Assembly: GCA_947501935.1 (NCBI GenBank)
Contig: CANMXU010000008.1
Span: 62,001-126,000, forward strand
Length of the DNA: 64,000 nucleotides
Source of the DNA: an uncultured Alteromonadaceae bacterium
GTDB lineage: Bacteria > Pseudomonadota > Gammaproteobacteria > Enterobacterales > Alteromonadaceae
Direction: 5' to 3'
In this document: positions 1 through 8,950 of the stretch, in pieces
Position numbering within the stretch: position 1 is the first letter of the stretch
Layout: the number at the start of each line of letters is the position of its first letter
Made by a program: the position numbers and the translations under genes
The notes under the pieces: model-generated
Database searches by the model: none
What the model saw: only the letters and a program-made list of their open reading frames with translations
Told to the model about the DNA's origin: nothing

Positions 1-12
1 TATGGTAAATCG

Positions 13-1137
13 TTAGAAAGAATAATTAACAGCTAAGCCTAAATTAAGCTGCATGGCTTGTTCAATATCAAACTCATCTATGGCAAAAGTAAAACTTAAC
101 CAATGATTAATATATTGAATTTCAGGGGAGAAGTGCTCAACATCAAGCATTATTTTTGTGGTGCTGTTGGGGCTATGTTGCCACTGCGCACCTAAATAAT
201 AAAAGTCGACCTCTCCTTGGCGCTTGTACCTTGCTAAGTAGCTTAACGAGCTGTCTTCAACAGAATAAAGGCCAACTAAATTTATTTGCTCGGGCAAGTT
301 AAATTCATAATCATTAATACTCTCTATACCTCGATATAAAGGAAGGTATGATTTACCGCCAAGACTATTAATAAAAGTGCCTTCGGTATCTACATTGCCT
401 TGGCTGTAACCTAGCTGCTTTAATTTGAACTGTGAATACAAGTCTTTAATATCAAGGTTAATAATTACTTTTTCATTCACTTGCCAAGCCATTGCTAAAT
501 CTATAGTAATGCCGTAGCCGTCCGTTTGCCATTTGTCATTATTTGGCCGCTTTAAAAAATTCTTGTCGCTGTAAAACTCAATCAACTCGGCTGTTCCGGT
601 AATGTTGTTATTTTCTTCGCCAAATACTTCGCCGGTAATTTGTGACTCTCGAGTGGCACTTACATTCCAATAACCAATGCGAATTTCTGAGCTAAAGTTA
701 TCGAATTGCCAGTTATAACCCAACCGTAAGCCATTACTTTGTTGATGATGTAATTGTAATGCCAGTTGGTAGCTTTCTTGTGTAGTCAATGGTTGGTCAG
801 TGCGCTCCAAATAAAATGCTTGGGCAGTATCAGGGTTGGTAAAAACAAAGTAGTCGAGGCGATGGCCAATATTAAAAGATATATTTCCCCAGTAAGCGTC
901 TAGACCAACTTCATTTTGGGTAAAACCAATACTAGAGTCACTCGCAGGTGCTTGTTTCCAGTCATCTTCTATAAGTTGCTTAATGGGTAAAATATTACTG
1001 TAAGACTCACTGAGTATATAAGCAGATACTCGGCTATTACTTGTTGAGTTTTCACTGCTGGATGCATGAGTGTTCATTTGAACAATGAGAGATAATAATA
1101 AAATTGCTGTACATGAATAAATTGGAGTTAATTTCAC
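13..1137 (-). CDS. Putative outer-membrane beta-barrel protein
   Basis: I do not recognise a named family. The 374-residue product begins with an export signal (hydrophobic stretch about residues 8-26, cleavage near THA-SS). The rest alternates short polar and aromatic segments, as in porin-like barrels, and it ends in NYSF, a terminal aromatic of the kind recognised by the BAM complex. It starts at GTG (1135-1137), preceded by AAGGA at good spacing. It lies downstream of the large lipoprotein gene on the same strand, but a strong terminator separates them, so co-transcription is doubtful. An outer-membrane location is inferred from the signal, strand-like pattern and terminal Phe; ligand and function are unknown. 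Confidence 0.6.
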   Translation of the reverse strand: MKLTPIYSCTAILLLSLIVQMNTHASSSENSTSNSRVSAYILSESYSNILPIKQLIEDDWKQAPASDSSIGFTQNEVGLDAYWGNISFNIGHRLDYFVFTNPDTAQAFYLERTDQPLTTQESYQLALQLHHQQSNGLRLGYNWQFDNFSSEIRIGYWNVSATRESQITGEVFGEENNNITGTAELIEFYSDKNFLKRPNNDKWQTDGYGITIDLAMAWQVNEKVIINLDIKDLYSQFKLKQLGYSQGNVDTEGTFINSLGGKSYLPLYRGIESINDYEFNLPEQINLVGLYSVEDSSLSYLARYKRQGEVDFYYLGAQWQHSPNSTTKIMLDVEHFSPEIQYINHWLSFTFAIDEFDIEQAMQLNLGLAVNYSF

Positions 1138-1166
1138 TAAAATTCCTTATTTAAGTGCAAAGATTA

Positions 1167-1196
1167 AAAATGCCAGTCAAAAGTGACTGGCATTTT
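1167..1196 (-). terminator. Rho-independent terminator after the large lipoprotein gene
   Basis: A 9-bp GC-containing stem (TGCCAGTCA with TGACTGGCA, loop AAAG) is extended by four A-T pairs. On the minus strand it ends in a run of T, about 30 bases after the stop of the 1332-residue lipoprotein gene. It separates that gene from the barrel protein gene at 13-1137. Confidence 0.85.
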
Positions 1197-1226
1197 AGCT
1201 TGCGAAAGTTTGCAATTAATTCTTTA

Positions 1227-4200
1227 TTACAATGACTCTACTACGCCATCAGTATAAACAATTAAGATTAACCCGTCTCGATCAACGATTTGGCCAACTT
1301 GCACAGCTTCTTCGCCAGTACCAACAACGATAGTACCTAGAACTGATTCACCTGCGTTCGCATCATCTTCGGATATTTCAGTAATGGTTACTGTTACATC
1401 TTCAGTGTTGGTAATTGTTAATGTATCGTCTTGCTCGGTATCTGCATGCGCAGTAAATGAACGCTGTGCTTCATCACCTGGTAAACGATAAACCATTTCA
1501 AGATCAAAAGTTCCATCATCTAGAGCTGTTCTATCACCTGAAAGTTGTACTCTAACTTCATAGTCACCTAACATGGCTTCTAAAGTTAACGCGGCATTCA
1601 CATCAAGGAAGGTTTCATCATCTTCTAATGAATATCGATCATCCGCTTCAGTGTTATAAGCATCAAACATCGTTGTGCTACCGGCTGTGATTGCTGCTAA
1701 ATCTTCATCGCTAAAATCGATTTCAATTTTACCAATGCCATCAAGGTTCGCGCTTACATTATAACCCCACTCATTAGTGATATAGCCTTTATAAACATCT
1801 AAGACATTTTCAACCGTTAGAGGATTAAACGGTAATGGGTTCCACCAAACTGCGCCATATGCCTCCCAAGAGTTGCTAGACCAGTCAAAATCTGCATATG
1901 AGGAAAATTCATTAATTTTCCAGCTGCTATCGGTGAACTCAACAATGCTGCCTGTGTCGTCAACTAAATTGCCAGCATCGTCAAAGTCATGACCCCAGTT
2001 GCCAATATAATAGACTTCAACTCTATCAGCTTCGCCAAAGCCTGCATCACCTTCAGCTTGGTCATCTACAGGTACGAATTTTATTTTTGAACTTAAAACG
2101 TTCCAAGAGTTTTCATATCTTTGGCTAACAATAACTTCTGGAATATCTAGGCCATTATCGCTATTAACCATAGATGACACTGAAAGCGTATCCGTACCGC
2201 CGCCATCAAAGACATTTTCAGAAGTAAAAGTGAAATCACTACCTACTGCACCAGTATAGGTGCGGGTAGAAACAAAGGCTCCTTCAGTTGAAGAGGTAAC
2301 AGTATTAGCATCTGCGCTTACTACTACAGTTACAGCGTCTTTGATTAATGCTTGAGTAAGGTATGCTGTAGGAGGAAGTTCACTAAAATCACCTGCTGCT
2401 ATATTTTCTAAAGCTTCTTCATCGAAGAATATAGTGGCGACACCTTGATCAACTATTTCATAGCTTTTTTGATTTCCCCACCAGTTAGTAATTGTTTGTG
2501 CTAATAGTTCGGCGCCATTATTAACTGTTAAAGGGTTAGCGATAAATTGCCCCGGATTATTATCGATAAACTCAGCAATGCTAGACCACTCGCCTTTATT
2601 TTGAGCACTATCCCATGTGTGCGCACCGTCGCTGGTTAAGATATTTCCATCAGTATCCATTATGGTAGCAAAACTGGTGAAATCATAATCTTTGCCATCT
2701 CTGTGATTAATCAAGTCAAATTGATACGCATCAGCTGTACCATCGCCATCTTGATGCACTGGAGTAACACGTATTGATTTAAAGCCAGCTTGAGGCTCTG
2801 CCTCACCTGTTTTGAATACGCGAGTGTATAAAAGCACTCCTTGATCATCAACACTGGTAACTATTTTACGTTCAATACCTGTTGTCCAGTAATGCTCTTC
2901 GGGATTGGTTGCTACAACTGAACTTGTTGCGCTCCATTCGCCAACTTGAGTACCAGTGGTAAATACACGAGTTTCTATAGTTTGCTGTTCATCAGAAACG
3001 CTATCAGCATCAGTAATTATCACTGTATTAAGATCTTCAGATATAGTGATGGCAACAACATCAGCAACTTCTTTACCAATATATTTAAACTCAGGTGCTT
3101 GGTATCCATCTAAGTTGTTAATGTTAACAGTTAACGCTGCTTTAATTAAATCACCCTCTAAAGCACTGAATTCGCCACTTAAACTTAACATTTCAGGAAA
3201 TATAGCGTCGTCAATTTCTGTAGGGCCATAAACACGTACATCTTGCTGACTTTGGGCATCCCACTCCCAGCGTTCATCCAATGCGCGTTCACCAACAAGC
3301 TGTAAGTCAGTATCTAACATGCCAGAGAAGGTTATAGGATTTGTAACCGTATCTGTTGCTTTTTGCATCAGTTCAATATCAAGCTTTAATTCACCTGAAA
3401 CAATATCACCTTCAAAGGTGTCATCATCAAAGGCAACACGTGATGCCGCACTACTAAGGTTAATAACTGCTTTACTACCTGTAGCTAGAGTAAACTTAGC
3501 ACCTGAAGACTCGATGGAACCATCAATATTTAATGTAATGCTCATGCCTTCGCCAGTAAATTCAGCACTAGCATTTAATGTAACTAATTCTGCACCAGCA
3601 TTGGCGGAAGCATTTATGCTAAATAAAACGCCACCGTTAGTGGTATTTTCATTAAATGTGATAGTGCCTGTGGCATCACCTAATTCTAGGTAGTCAGCAA
3701 TATTGACACCGCCAGCTGCGCTATCAAGTGTGCCTTCATCTAAATCTAGAGTGATGTTAGCTAATGCTTCGCTAATTTGTGCAAGTAAAGTAAAGCTATT
3801 TGCTTCAGCTTCAATCATTACACCGGCAGCTTCCATTAAGGCAATGTATTCATCCCCTTGGGTTTTGACGCCGGCACCTTCTGTACTGGTAACATCAAAT
3901 AAATGGCTGAATAAGCGCACATCATCAACCATGGCTTTGCCTTTAGCTATAGCGTCGCCATCAGTTGGCTCGTCTGTTCCAACTTGACTAAAACCATCGT
4001 CGCCAACTAAAGCTTCTTCAGCAATTTTATCATTTTCTAAGTTGGTTTCTTCTTGAGCTAGGTCGGCTAATATTTCTTCTGTACCGGTTAAGGTATCGTC
4101 ATTAGCGATTGCGTCGGCAGCAGCAGAGGCTGCATCGCCAGCACCTTCTAATACATCGGCTAGGGCTAGTTCAAAACCTTCTTCATCTTCGTCTTGATTA

Positions 4201-5225
4201 ACCAATAAAGCGCCATCATTTACCACTAAATCGGTAGCAACCTCGCCTAGCTTATCGGATAAAACATTAGCATCGTCAGTTTCGCCAGAAAATAAAGCTT
4301 CCATAATGCCAGCATTAATTAAGCCGTATTTAAGCGCGTCATCATCAGCATCAATAACTGCTTGTGAATCGGTAGTAACAGTTGGTTCTAAGGTGGTAAT
4401 GTCACCGGTAATACCAAAGGTGGTGGCAATTTTTGATGATTCATCAGCAACTGATTCTGTCGTAACACCAGCATCACTTTCTTCAATTAAAACCGAAGCT
4501 AAATGCGTTAATGCAGAAACGTTTACTTTTACCTCTTCTTCGCTATCCGCATCAACTACAGAAATAGCGGCAAGTTCAAAAGTAGGATCGGCAGCGGTCA
4601 AATCAATTTCTGCGCCAAAAGCGGTATCACCACAACCAGCAGGGGCATCACAAGTCATTGTGGTTGGGCTAGCAGGGTCAGTACTTGGCGATAAGACAAC
4701 CTTAATTGGTCCATCGTAATCTAAAACAGTAAACGTATAATTACCAGCATCATCGGTCACTATATTGGCATCAGCTAATTCATCATCGGTTAAGAGAACA
4801 GCTGTCCCACTTTCGTCAAATTTATACACAGTTACTACAGCATTGGTTAGTACACCCTTAATAGCTTTACCGGCAACGATGGTTTCTACTGGCGCGATAA
4901 CAGTAACTGTTCTTGTTTCTGTTTCTACATTACCTGCTGCATCTGTTGCGGTATAGGTAATGGTGTAATCACCAGCAGTTGAAGTATCAACAGTACCGGT
5001 TACGGTTACGGTTACAGGACCATCAACAGCGTCATTAGCTGTTGCGCCAGCATCCGTATAAGTTGAGTTATATGCAACGTCTAAGGTGCTATTGCCTGAT
5101 AAGGTAATTACTGGTGCGGTTGTATCTTGTGTTGGCGGTTCAGGAGTAGGAGCGGAGCTATCAGAACCACAAGCAGCAAGTGTTGAAGATAGTGCAAGGG
5201 CAACTAGTGTTTTATTGACATTCAT
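1227..5225 (-). CDS. Large acidic surface lipoprotein with Ig-like (DUF5011-type) domain
   Basis: The 1332-residue product starts with a lipoprotein signal and lipobox LAAC (lipidated Cys19). A Pro-rich linker follows, then an immunoglobulin-like DUF5011/HYR-type domain (about residues 36-110, ending in the typical YTATDAAGN pattern). Next is a short segment resembling a carboxypeptidase-regulatory or Cna-B-like repeat (about 115-175). The remaining ~1100 residues are rich in Asp, Glu, Thr and Ala, with no domain I can name. A start at ATG 5225 is supported by AAGGA eight bases upstream. The acidic composition fits a secreted or surface protein of a marine bacterium. A role in adhesion or polymer binding would be a guess. 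Confidence 0.75.
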   Translation of the reverse strand: MNVNKTLVALALSSTLAACGSDSSAPTPEPPTQDTTAPVITLSGNSTLDVAYNSTYTDAGATANDAVDGPVTVTVTGTVDTSTAGDYTITYTATDAAGNVETETRTVTVIAPVETIVAGKAIKGVLTNAVVTVYKFDESGTAVLLTDDELADANIVTDDAGNYTFTVLDYDGPIKVVLSPSTDPASPTTMTCDAPAGCGDTAFGAEIDLTAADPTFELAAISVVDADSEEEVKVNVSALTHLASVLIEESDAGVTTESVADESSKIATTFGITGDITTLEPTVTTDSQAVIDADDDALKYGLINAGIMEALFSGETDDANVLSDKLGEVATDLVVNDGALLVNQDEDEEGFELALADVLEGAGDAASAAADAIANDDTLTGTEEILADLAQEETNLENDKIAEEALVGDDGFSQVGTDEPTDGDAIAKGKAMVDDVRLFSHLFDVTSTEGAGVKTQGDEYIALMEAAGVMIEAEANSFTLLAQISEALANITLDLDEGTLDSAAGGVNIADYLELGDATGTITFNENTTNGGVLFSINASANAGAELVTLNASAEFTGEGMSITLNIDGSIESSGAKFTLATGSKAVINLSSAASRVAFDDDTFEGDIVSGELKLDIELMQKATDTVTNPITFSGMLDTDLQLVGERALDERWEWDAQSQQDVRVYGPTEIDDAIFPEMLSLSGEFSALEGDLIKAALTVNINNLDGYQAPEFKYIGKEVADVVAITISEDLNTVIITDADSVSDEQQTIETRVFTTGTQVGEWSATSSVVATNPEEHYWTTGIERKIVTSVDDQGVLLYTRVFKTGEAEPQAGFKSIRVTPVHQDGDGTADAYQFDLINHRDGKDYDFTSFATIMDTDGNILTSDGAHTWDSAQNKGEWSSIAEFIDNNPGQFIANPLTVNNGAELLAQTITNWWGNQKSYEIVDQGVATIFFDEEALENIAAGDFSELPPTAYLTQALIKDAVTVVVSADANTVTSSTEGAFVSTRTYTGAVGSDFTFTSENVFDGGGTDTLSVSSMVNSDNGLDIPEVIVSQRYENSWNVLSSKIKFVPVDDQAEGDAGFGEADRVEVYYIGNWGHDFDDAGNLVDDTGSIVEFTDSSWKINEFSSYADFDWSSNSWEAYGAVWWNPLPFNPLTVENVLDVYKGYITNEWGYNVSANLDGIGKIEIDFSDEDLAAITAGSTTMFDAYNTEADDRYSLEDDETFLDVNAALTLEAMLGDYEVRVQLSGDRTALDDGTFDLEMVYRLPGDEAQRSFTAHADTEQDDTLTITNTEDVTVTITEISEDDANAGESVLGTIVVGTGEEAVQVGQIVDRDGLILIVYTDGVVESL

Positions 5226-5392
5226 GAATGAATCCTTATTGATAAATGTAAGTCGTTAAGGTAAAAAAGTGTATTTTTTAGTAGAGGTAAGATCATTCGA
5301 TTGTTACATAAATGTAACTGTTTTCAAGTGTTATTTAAGTCTAAAGACCTTTTTTTTTGTACAAATTGAAATGTTGTTTCATAAGCTTTCAC

Positions 5393-5421
5393 TTGAGCAG
5401 TTTTTATGTGCTCATTATAGA
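5393..5421 (+). promoter_or_regulatory. Probable sigma-70 promoter for tapT
   Basis: TTGAGC (5393-5398) and TATAGA (5416-5421) are separated by 17 bases and lie about 75 bases before the tapT start. The spacer carries a short inverted repeat (GAGCA with TGCTC), which may be chance. Confidence 0.5.
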
Positions 5422-5494
5422 TAAAACACCTTTTGCTAAAGGGAGGCTAACAAGGTAAATTAGCGCTCTTATTTTTAAAGTGAATATCACAGTT

Positions 5495-6241
5495 ATGCAC
5501 GCAGTACATCGTCTTCTTCGTTATCGTAAAAGTTTAAGTACCACTGAATTCAAAGCTCGAGGTCAAAAGGTTGTGCGTTGTAATGAATGTCAGGTCAGTG
5601 CAGATTTCTGCATTTGTAATATGACCCCTAAAGTTAATAGCAAGGTCAGCTTTTTATTGTTGATGTATGATACTGAAGTGATGAAACCGAGTAATACCGG
5701 ACGGTTAATTGCTGATGTGGTGCCTGATACGCATGCCTATTTATGGTCACGTACTGAGCCTAACCAAGAATTATTGGCGTTACTGAAAGATGAAAAGTAC
5801 CAACCTTATGTGGTTTTCCCCAAGCAATATGCTCGAGCTGAGCAAGAAGTTATCGAAGGTGATATTCCAGTAATAAATGGCAAAATACCGTTATTTGTGA
5901 TGCTTGATGGTAGCTGGCGTGAAGCGAAAAAAATGTATCGTAAAAGCCCTTACTTAGCTGACTTCCCCTTAGTGTCTTTTGACCCCGAAGTGGAAAATAT
6001 AGACGGAATATCCTCGCGTTATCATATTCGTAAAGCTGCCAATGAAAATCAATTAGCTACTGCTGAAGTTGCAGCTAGGGTATTGGCGATGGCGGGAGAG
6101 GAGCGTAATGCGCAAGTATTAGATTTATGGTTTGACGTGTTTAGCTTTCAATATCAAAAAAGTGTTCGCCAAACTAATAAAGGTAACCCAAAGGCAATAG
6201 AAAATTATCTAAGCTTTATTAAAAACAATATTAACGAATAA
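5495..6241 (+). CDS. tapT: tRNA-uridine aminocarboxypropyltransferase (DTW domain)
   Basis: DTW-domain enzyme of the TapT/YfiP family, which transfers the 3-amino-3-carboxypropyl group from SAM to U47 of tRNA (acp3U). The N-terminus carries the family zinc motif (RCNEC then CIC). The signature appears as LDGSWREAKKM followed by RKSP, close to the E. coli YfiP form; the DTW triad reads DGSW here. I chose ATG 5495 (248 residues). A GTG 15 bases upstream in the same frame (5480) is possible, and neither start has a strong ribosome site. It is a single-gene unit ending in a terminator shared with nirN. Confidence 0.85.
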   Translation: MHAVHRLLRYRKSLSTTEFKARGQKVVRCNECQVSADFCICNMTPKVNSKVSFLLLMYDTEVMKPSNTGRLIADVVPDTHAYLWSRTEPNQELLALLKDEKYQPYVVFPKQYARAEQEVIEGDIPVINGKIPLFVMLDGSWREAKKMYRKSPYLADFPLVSFDPEVENIDGISSRYHIRKAANENQLATAEVAARVLAMAGEERNAQVLDLWFDVFSFQYQKSVRQTNKGNPKAIENYLSFIKNNINE

Positions 6242-6250
6242 GTATTGAGA

Positions 6251-6274
6251 AAGGCACTATCGTTATAGTGCCTT
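6251..6274. terminator. Bidirectional terminator between tapT and nirN
   Basis: A 10-bp perfect stem (AAGGCACTAT with ATAGTGCCTT, loop CGTT) lies between the convergent tapT and nirN stops. Its A and T flanks allow it to work in both directions. Confidence 0.85.
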
Positions 6275-6293
6275 TATTTTTGTTGATGTTAAG

Positions 6294-7934
6294 TTAGTGA
6301 CTCGTACCTTTTTCGTAATTTATTTTATTAAAAACGTTATATTTTCCTGATGGTTTTTTCATCGGTAAACGTTTAATTTCTTCTAAGGTATTGGCGTCGT
6401 AAACAATAACTGCGCCGTCTTTATCCCAAATACTTAACAATACATATTTTCCATCTTTGGTGAACTCGACATGGGCGGCGGTTTTCCCCGGTACCGGCTT
6501 TAGGGTTTTAACAATTTCTAAGCTGGCTTTGTCAATAACGTGCACTTTATCTTTATTTGGACCGAAAAATACATCTACCCATGCATACGGTGACTTAGAG
6601 TGACTGCGCATAAAAAAGCCTGGGCCTTGCGTTTTTATGTCTTTAATTACCTGCCAACTTTCCATATCAATTACCGTAACTCGGCCTTCTTTAATATTAG
6701 GTGAGGCAAAAACAGTTTTACCTTTATAGTCCCAAGTAATACCTGAAGCTAAGTGCGGCATGCCAGCCATTTTAATAGAGGCCACTTTTCTCATGGCATC
6801 AAGGTTTATTACTTGGCCAGTGTGGCTATCGCGTGATGCGCCAATGAGATTAATGTAATCGGGGTCAAAAAAGAAATCGTCGAGATAATCTTGAGTTTTA
6901 ATACGTCGAATGGGGAATTGCTCTTCGCTTTTCCAATTTTCAACTTTACCTTCGCCGCCATCTTTTCGGTAGTCATGCGCCCAGCCTTTAAATACTTCGA
7001 CGCCGCCTTTGTCGCTGTAAGGAATTTCCCATACTTCTTTGACATCTTTCAAAGCTATAATAAAGCTGTAACGTGGTGGGGCGTTGTAAACCGCACTAAC
7101 TCTTGAGCTTTTGCCATCGCTATCTGTAGTTGGTATAACTTTAATAGGTAATAAGGTTTTAGTATCTAAAATAACAACATTGTGTGGTAAATAGTTACCA
7201 ACAATGGCGTATTTTCCGTCAGATGAAATCGCGATGTTACGAGTATTAATACCAGCGCGCACTTCAACAACGGTTTTCATGTTGTAAATATCGTATTTAC
7301 TGATCCAGCCATCACGAGAGGCGAAATAAATAAAGCGTCCATCAGGAGAATATTTAGGTCCGCCGTGTAAAGCAAAGCGGGTTTTAAAGCGGGTGATGGG
7401 TGTAAAGGTATCCCCATTAAGTAAAGTGGCAGAATGATCGCCGAGCTCGACCACCATAAATAAATTCATTGGGTCGGCGTCAAATAGCGGTGTATTGCTC
7501 ATTTTACTTTGGTCAAAATGAACGATATTTGAGGCCTTCATATCAGCTATTGACCACTTAGGTATTACTTTCGCTGGCGTGTAGATATAGTCAACCAAGC
7601 TTTGAATTTGCGCTGCTGATAGGGTTTTGGCAAAAGCGGGCATCTGCGTTGCGGCGCGGCCGTTGTTAATGACTTTTACCGCTTTAGCTTGCCTTAAACG
7701 TTTTAAGTTTTCAGGAAATAATGCCGGTCCCATTGACCCCATTCGATCAATGCCATGACAGGTTTGGCAGTGGTCTTGATAGAGCTTTTTAGCCTGAATA
7801 TTATCTGTATCAGATGTGTTTTTTTGAGCAGTGTCAGTACTCATTGCAAAACTGCTTTGGCTAGATAATGTTGCAGCCGCTACCAGTAACAGCTTGTATA
7901 TGTTTACCCTGAGCTTATAACTGAAACCCTTCAT
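6294..7934 (-). CDS. nirN: NirN, dihydro-heme d1 dehydrogenase (cytochrome c + d1-type propeller)
   Basis: Periplasmic protein that performs the last step of heme d1 synthesis in the NirN family. A signal peptide (about 1-30) precedes a cytochrome c domain with CQTCH (Cys56, Cys59, His60) and a distal TQMP Met near residue 98. An eight-bladed d1-binding propeller follows (about 140-546). His190 (ALHGG) and His394 (MPHLASG) fit heme ligand or active-site positions. Where true cd1 nitrite reductase NirS has the active-site RFLHDGG His, this protein reads YLDDFFF (350-356), so it should not reduce nitrite. It is the last gene of the nir operon, 21 bases after nirE. Confidence 0.85.
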   Translation of the reverse strand: MKGFSYKLRVNIYKLLLVAAATLSSQSSFAMSTDTAQKNTSDTDNIQAKKLYQDHCQTCHGIDRMGSMGPALFPENLKRLRQAKAVKVINNGRAATQMPAFAKTLSAAQIQSLVDYIYTPAKVIPKWSIADMKASNIVHFDQSKMSNTPLFDADPMNLFMVVELGDHSATLLNGDTFTPITRFKTRFALHGGPKYSPDGRFIYFASRDGWISKYDIYNMKTVVEVRAGINTRNIAISSDGKYAIVGNYLPHNVVILDTKTLLPIKVIPTTDSDGKSSRVSAVYNAPPRYSFIIALKDVKEVWEIPYSDKGGVEVFKGWAHDYRKDGGEGKVENWKSEEQFPIRRIKTQDYLDDFFFDPDYINLIGASRDSHTGQVINLDAMRKVASIKMAGMPHLASGITWDYKGKTVFASPNIKEGRVTVIDMESWQVIKDIKTQGPGFFMRSHSKSPYAWVDVFFGPNKDKVHVIDKASLEIVKTLKPVPGKTAAHVEFTKDGKYVLLSIWDKDGAVIVYDANTLEEIKRLPMKKPSGKYNVFNKINYEKGTSH

Positions 7935-7955
7935 GGATGTTTACCCTACAGCTAA

Positions 7956-8834
7956 TTATGAAATTTCTACGCTAGCTTGTGCATTGGCCAGCTTATATTG
8001 CATACTCTCTTCAGCTTTTAAAAAGCCTGGCGTAGCAAGTGATTGCTCAGTGAGTTGATTAACAACTTCACCAATTACAATAAGCGTTGGCGGGGTAATT
8101 TTATGTTCTTCAACCAGTGCCGATAAGTTACTTATGGTACCGCGAAATACTTGTTGCTCGGGTTGAGTGCCACGACGAATAAGTGCAGCAGGGGTATCGC
8201 CAGCGCGGCCATGGTTAACTAGTTCTTCAGCAATTTTTGGTAGGGTATTTATGCCCATGTAAAAAACAACGGTTTGTGATTTGTTCGCTAAACTTTCCCA
8301 AGGTAAGTTTAACTGACCATTGTTTTGAATATGACCAGTGATAAAGGTACAACCTTGTGCAACACCGCGATGAGTCAGAGGAATACCTGCATAAGTAGTA
8401 CAACCTGACGCTGCAGTAATGCCGGGACAAATATGACAACTAACGCCATTTTCTAATAAGTATTCTGCTTCTTCACCGCCACGACCGAAAATAAATGGGT
8501 CGCCGCCTTTTAAGCGTAAAACACGTTTACCTAATTTTGCTTGGTCAACCAAGAGTTGGTTAATTTTATCTTGCGGTACACAGTGTTTAGCTTGCTCTTT
8601 ACCCACATAAAAGTTTTCTGAGTTTTCTGGCAATAATGCTAAAATTTCATCACTTACTAGTCGATCGTATATGGTGACTTCGGCTTGCTCAATAAAACGT
8701 AGCGCACGTAAAGTTAGTAGCTCTGGGTCGCCTGGGCCTGAGCCAACTAAAGCGACTTCGCCTGAATTAAGAATAGCTTTACTTTTTAAGCTGCCTTTAA
8801 CTGTCATCGGTGTTGTTAACTGTTCAATGGTCAT
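7956..8834 (-). CDS. nirE: Uroporphyrinogen-III C-methyltransferase (NirE/CobA type)
   Basis: Uses two SAM to methylate uroporphyrinogen III at C2 and C7, giving precorrin-2, the entry to siroheme and heme d1. The 292-residue product has the SUMT signature GSGPGDPELLTL at residues 31-42, then YDRLVS and the LKGGDPFIFGRGGEE block. It stands alone, without the CysG oxidase/chelatase half. Its position between nirJ and nirN supports the NirE name over a general CobA, though it could also feed siroheme synthesis. Confidence 0.9.
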   Translation of the reverse strand: MTIEQLTTPMTVKGSLKSKAILNSGEVALVGSGPGDPELLTLRALRFIEQAEVTIYDRLVSDEILALLPENSENFYVGKEQAKHCVPQDKINQLLVDQAKLGKRVLRLKGGDPFIFGRGGEEAEYLLENGVSCHICPGITAASGCTTYAGIPLTHRGVAQGCTFITGHIQNNGQLNLPWESLANKSQTVVFYMGINTLPKIAEELVNHGRAGDTPAALIRRGTQPEQQVFRGTISNLSALVEEHKITPPTLIVIGEVVNQLTEQSLATPGFLKAEESMQYKLANAQASVEIS

Positions 8835-8950
8835 GTCTTGTTTTACCTAAATTATAGCTGCGCACACTATTGGTGCATTTACAGTGAGTTTCAAGTTGCA
8901 AACGTGCAGTTATTAGCCCGGTATTTATTCGGCTAATAGCGCTGAGTTGT

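Noticed and set aside
2956..4956. Several plus-strand frames of 60-140 codons
   Set aside because: They are antisense shadows of the acidic, biased-composition lipoprotein gene; Ser/Ala-rich and without start signals.
6294..7934. Considered as cytochrome cd1 nitrite reductase NirS
   Set aside because: The NirS His-containing active-site motif is absent (YLDDFFF instead), the cytochrome domain matches NirN style, and the gene is at the nirN position of the operon.
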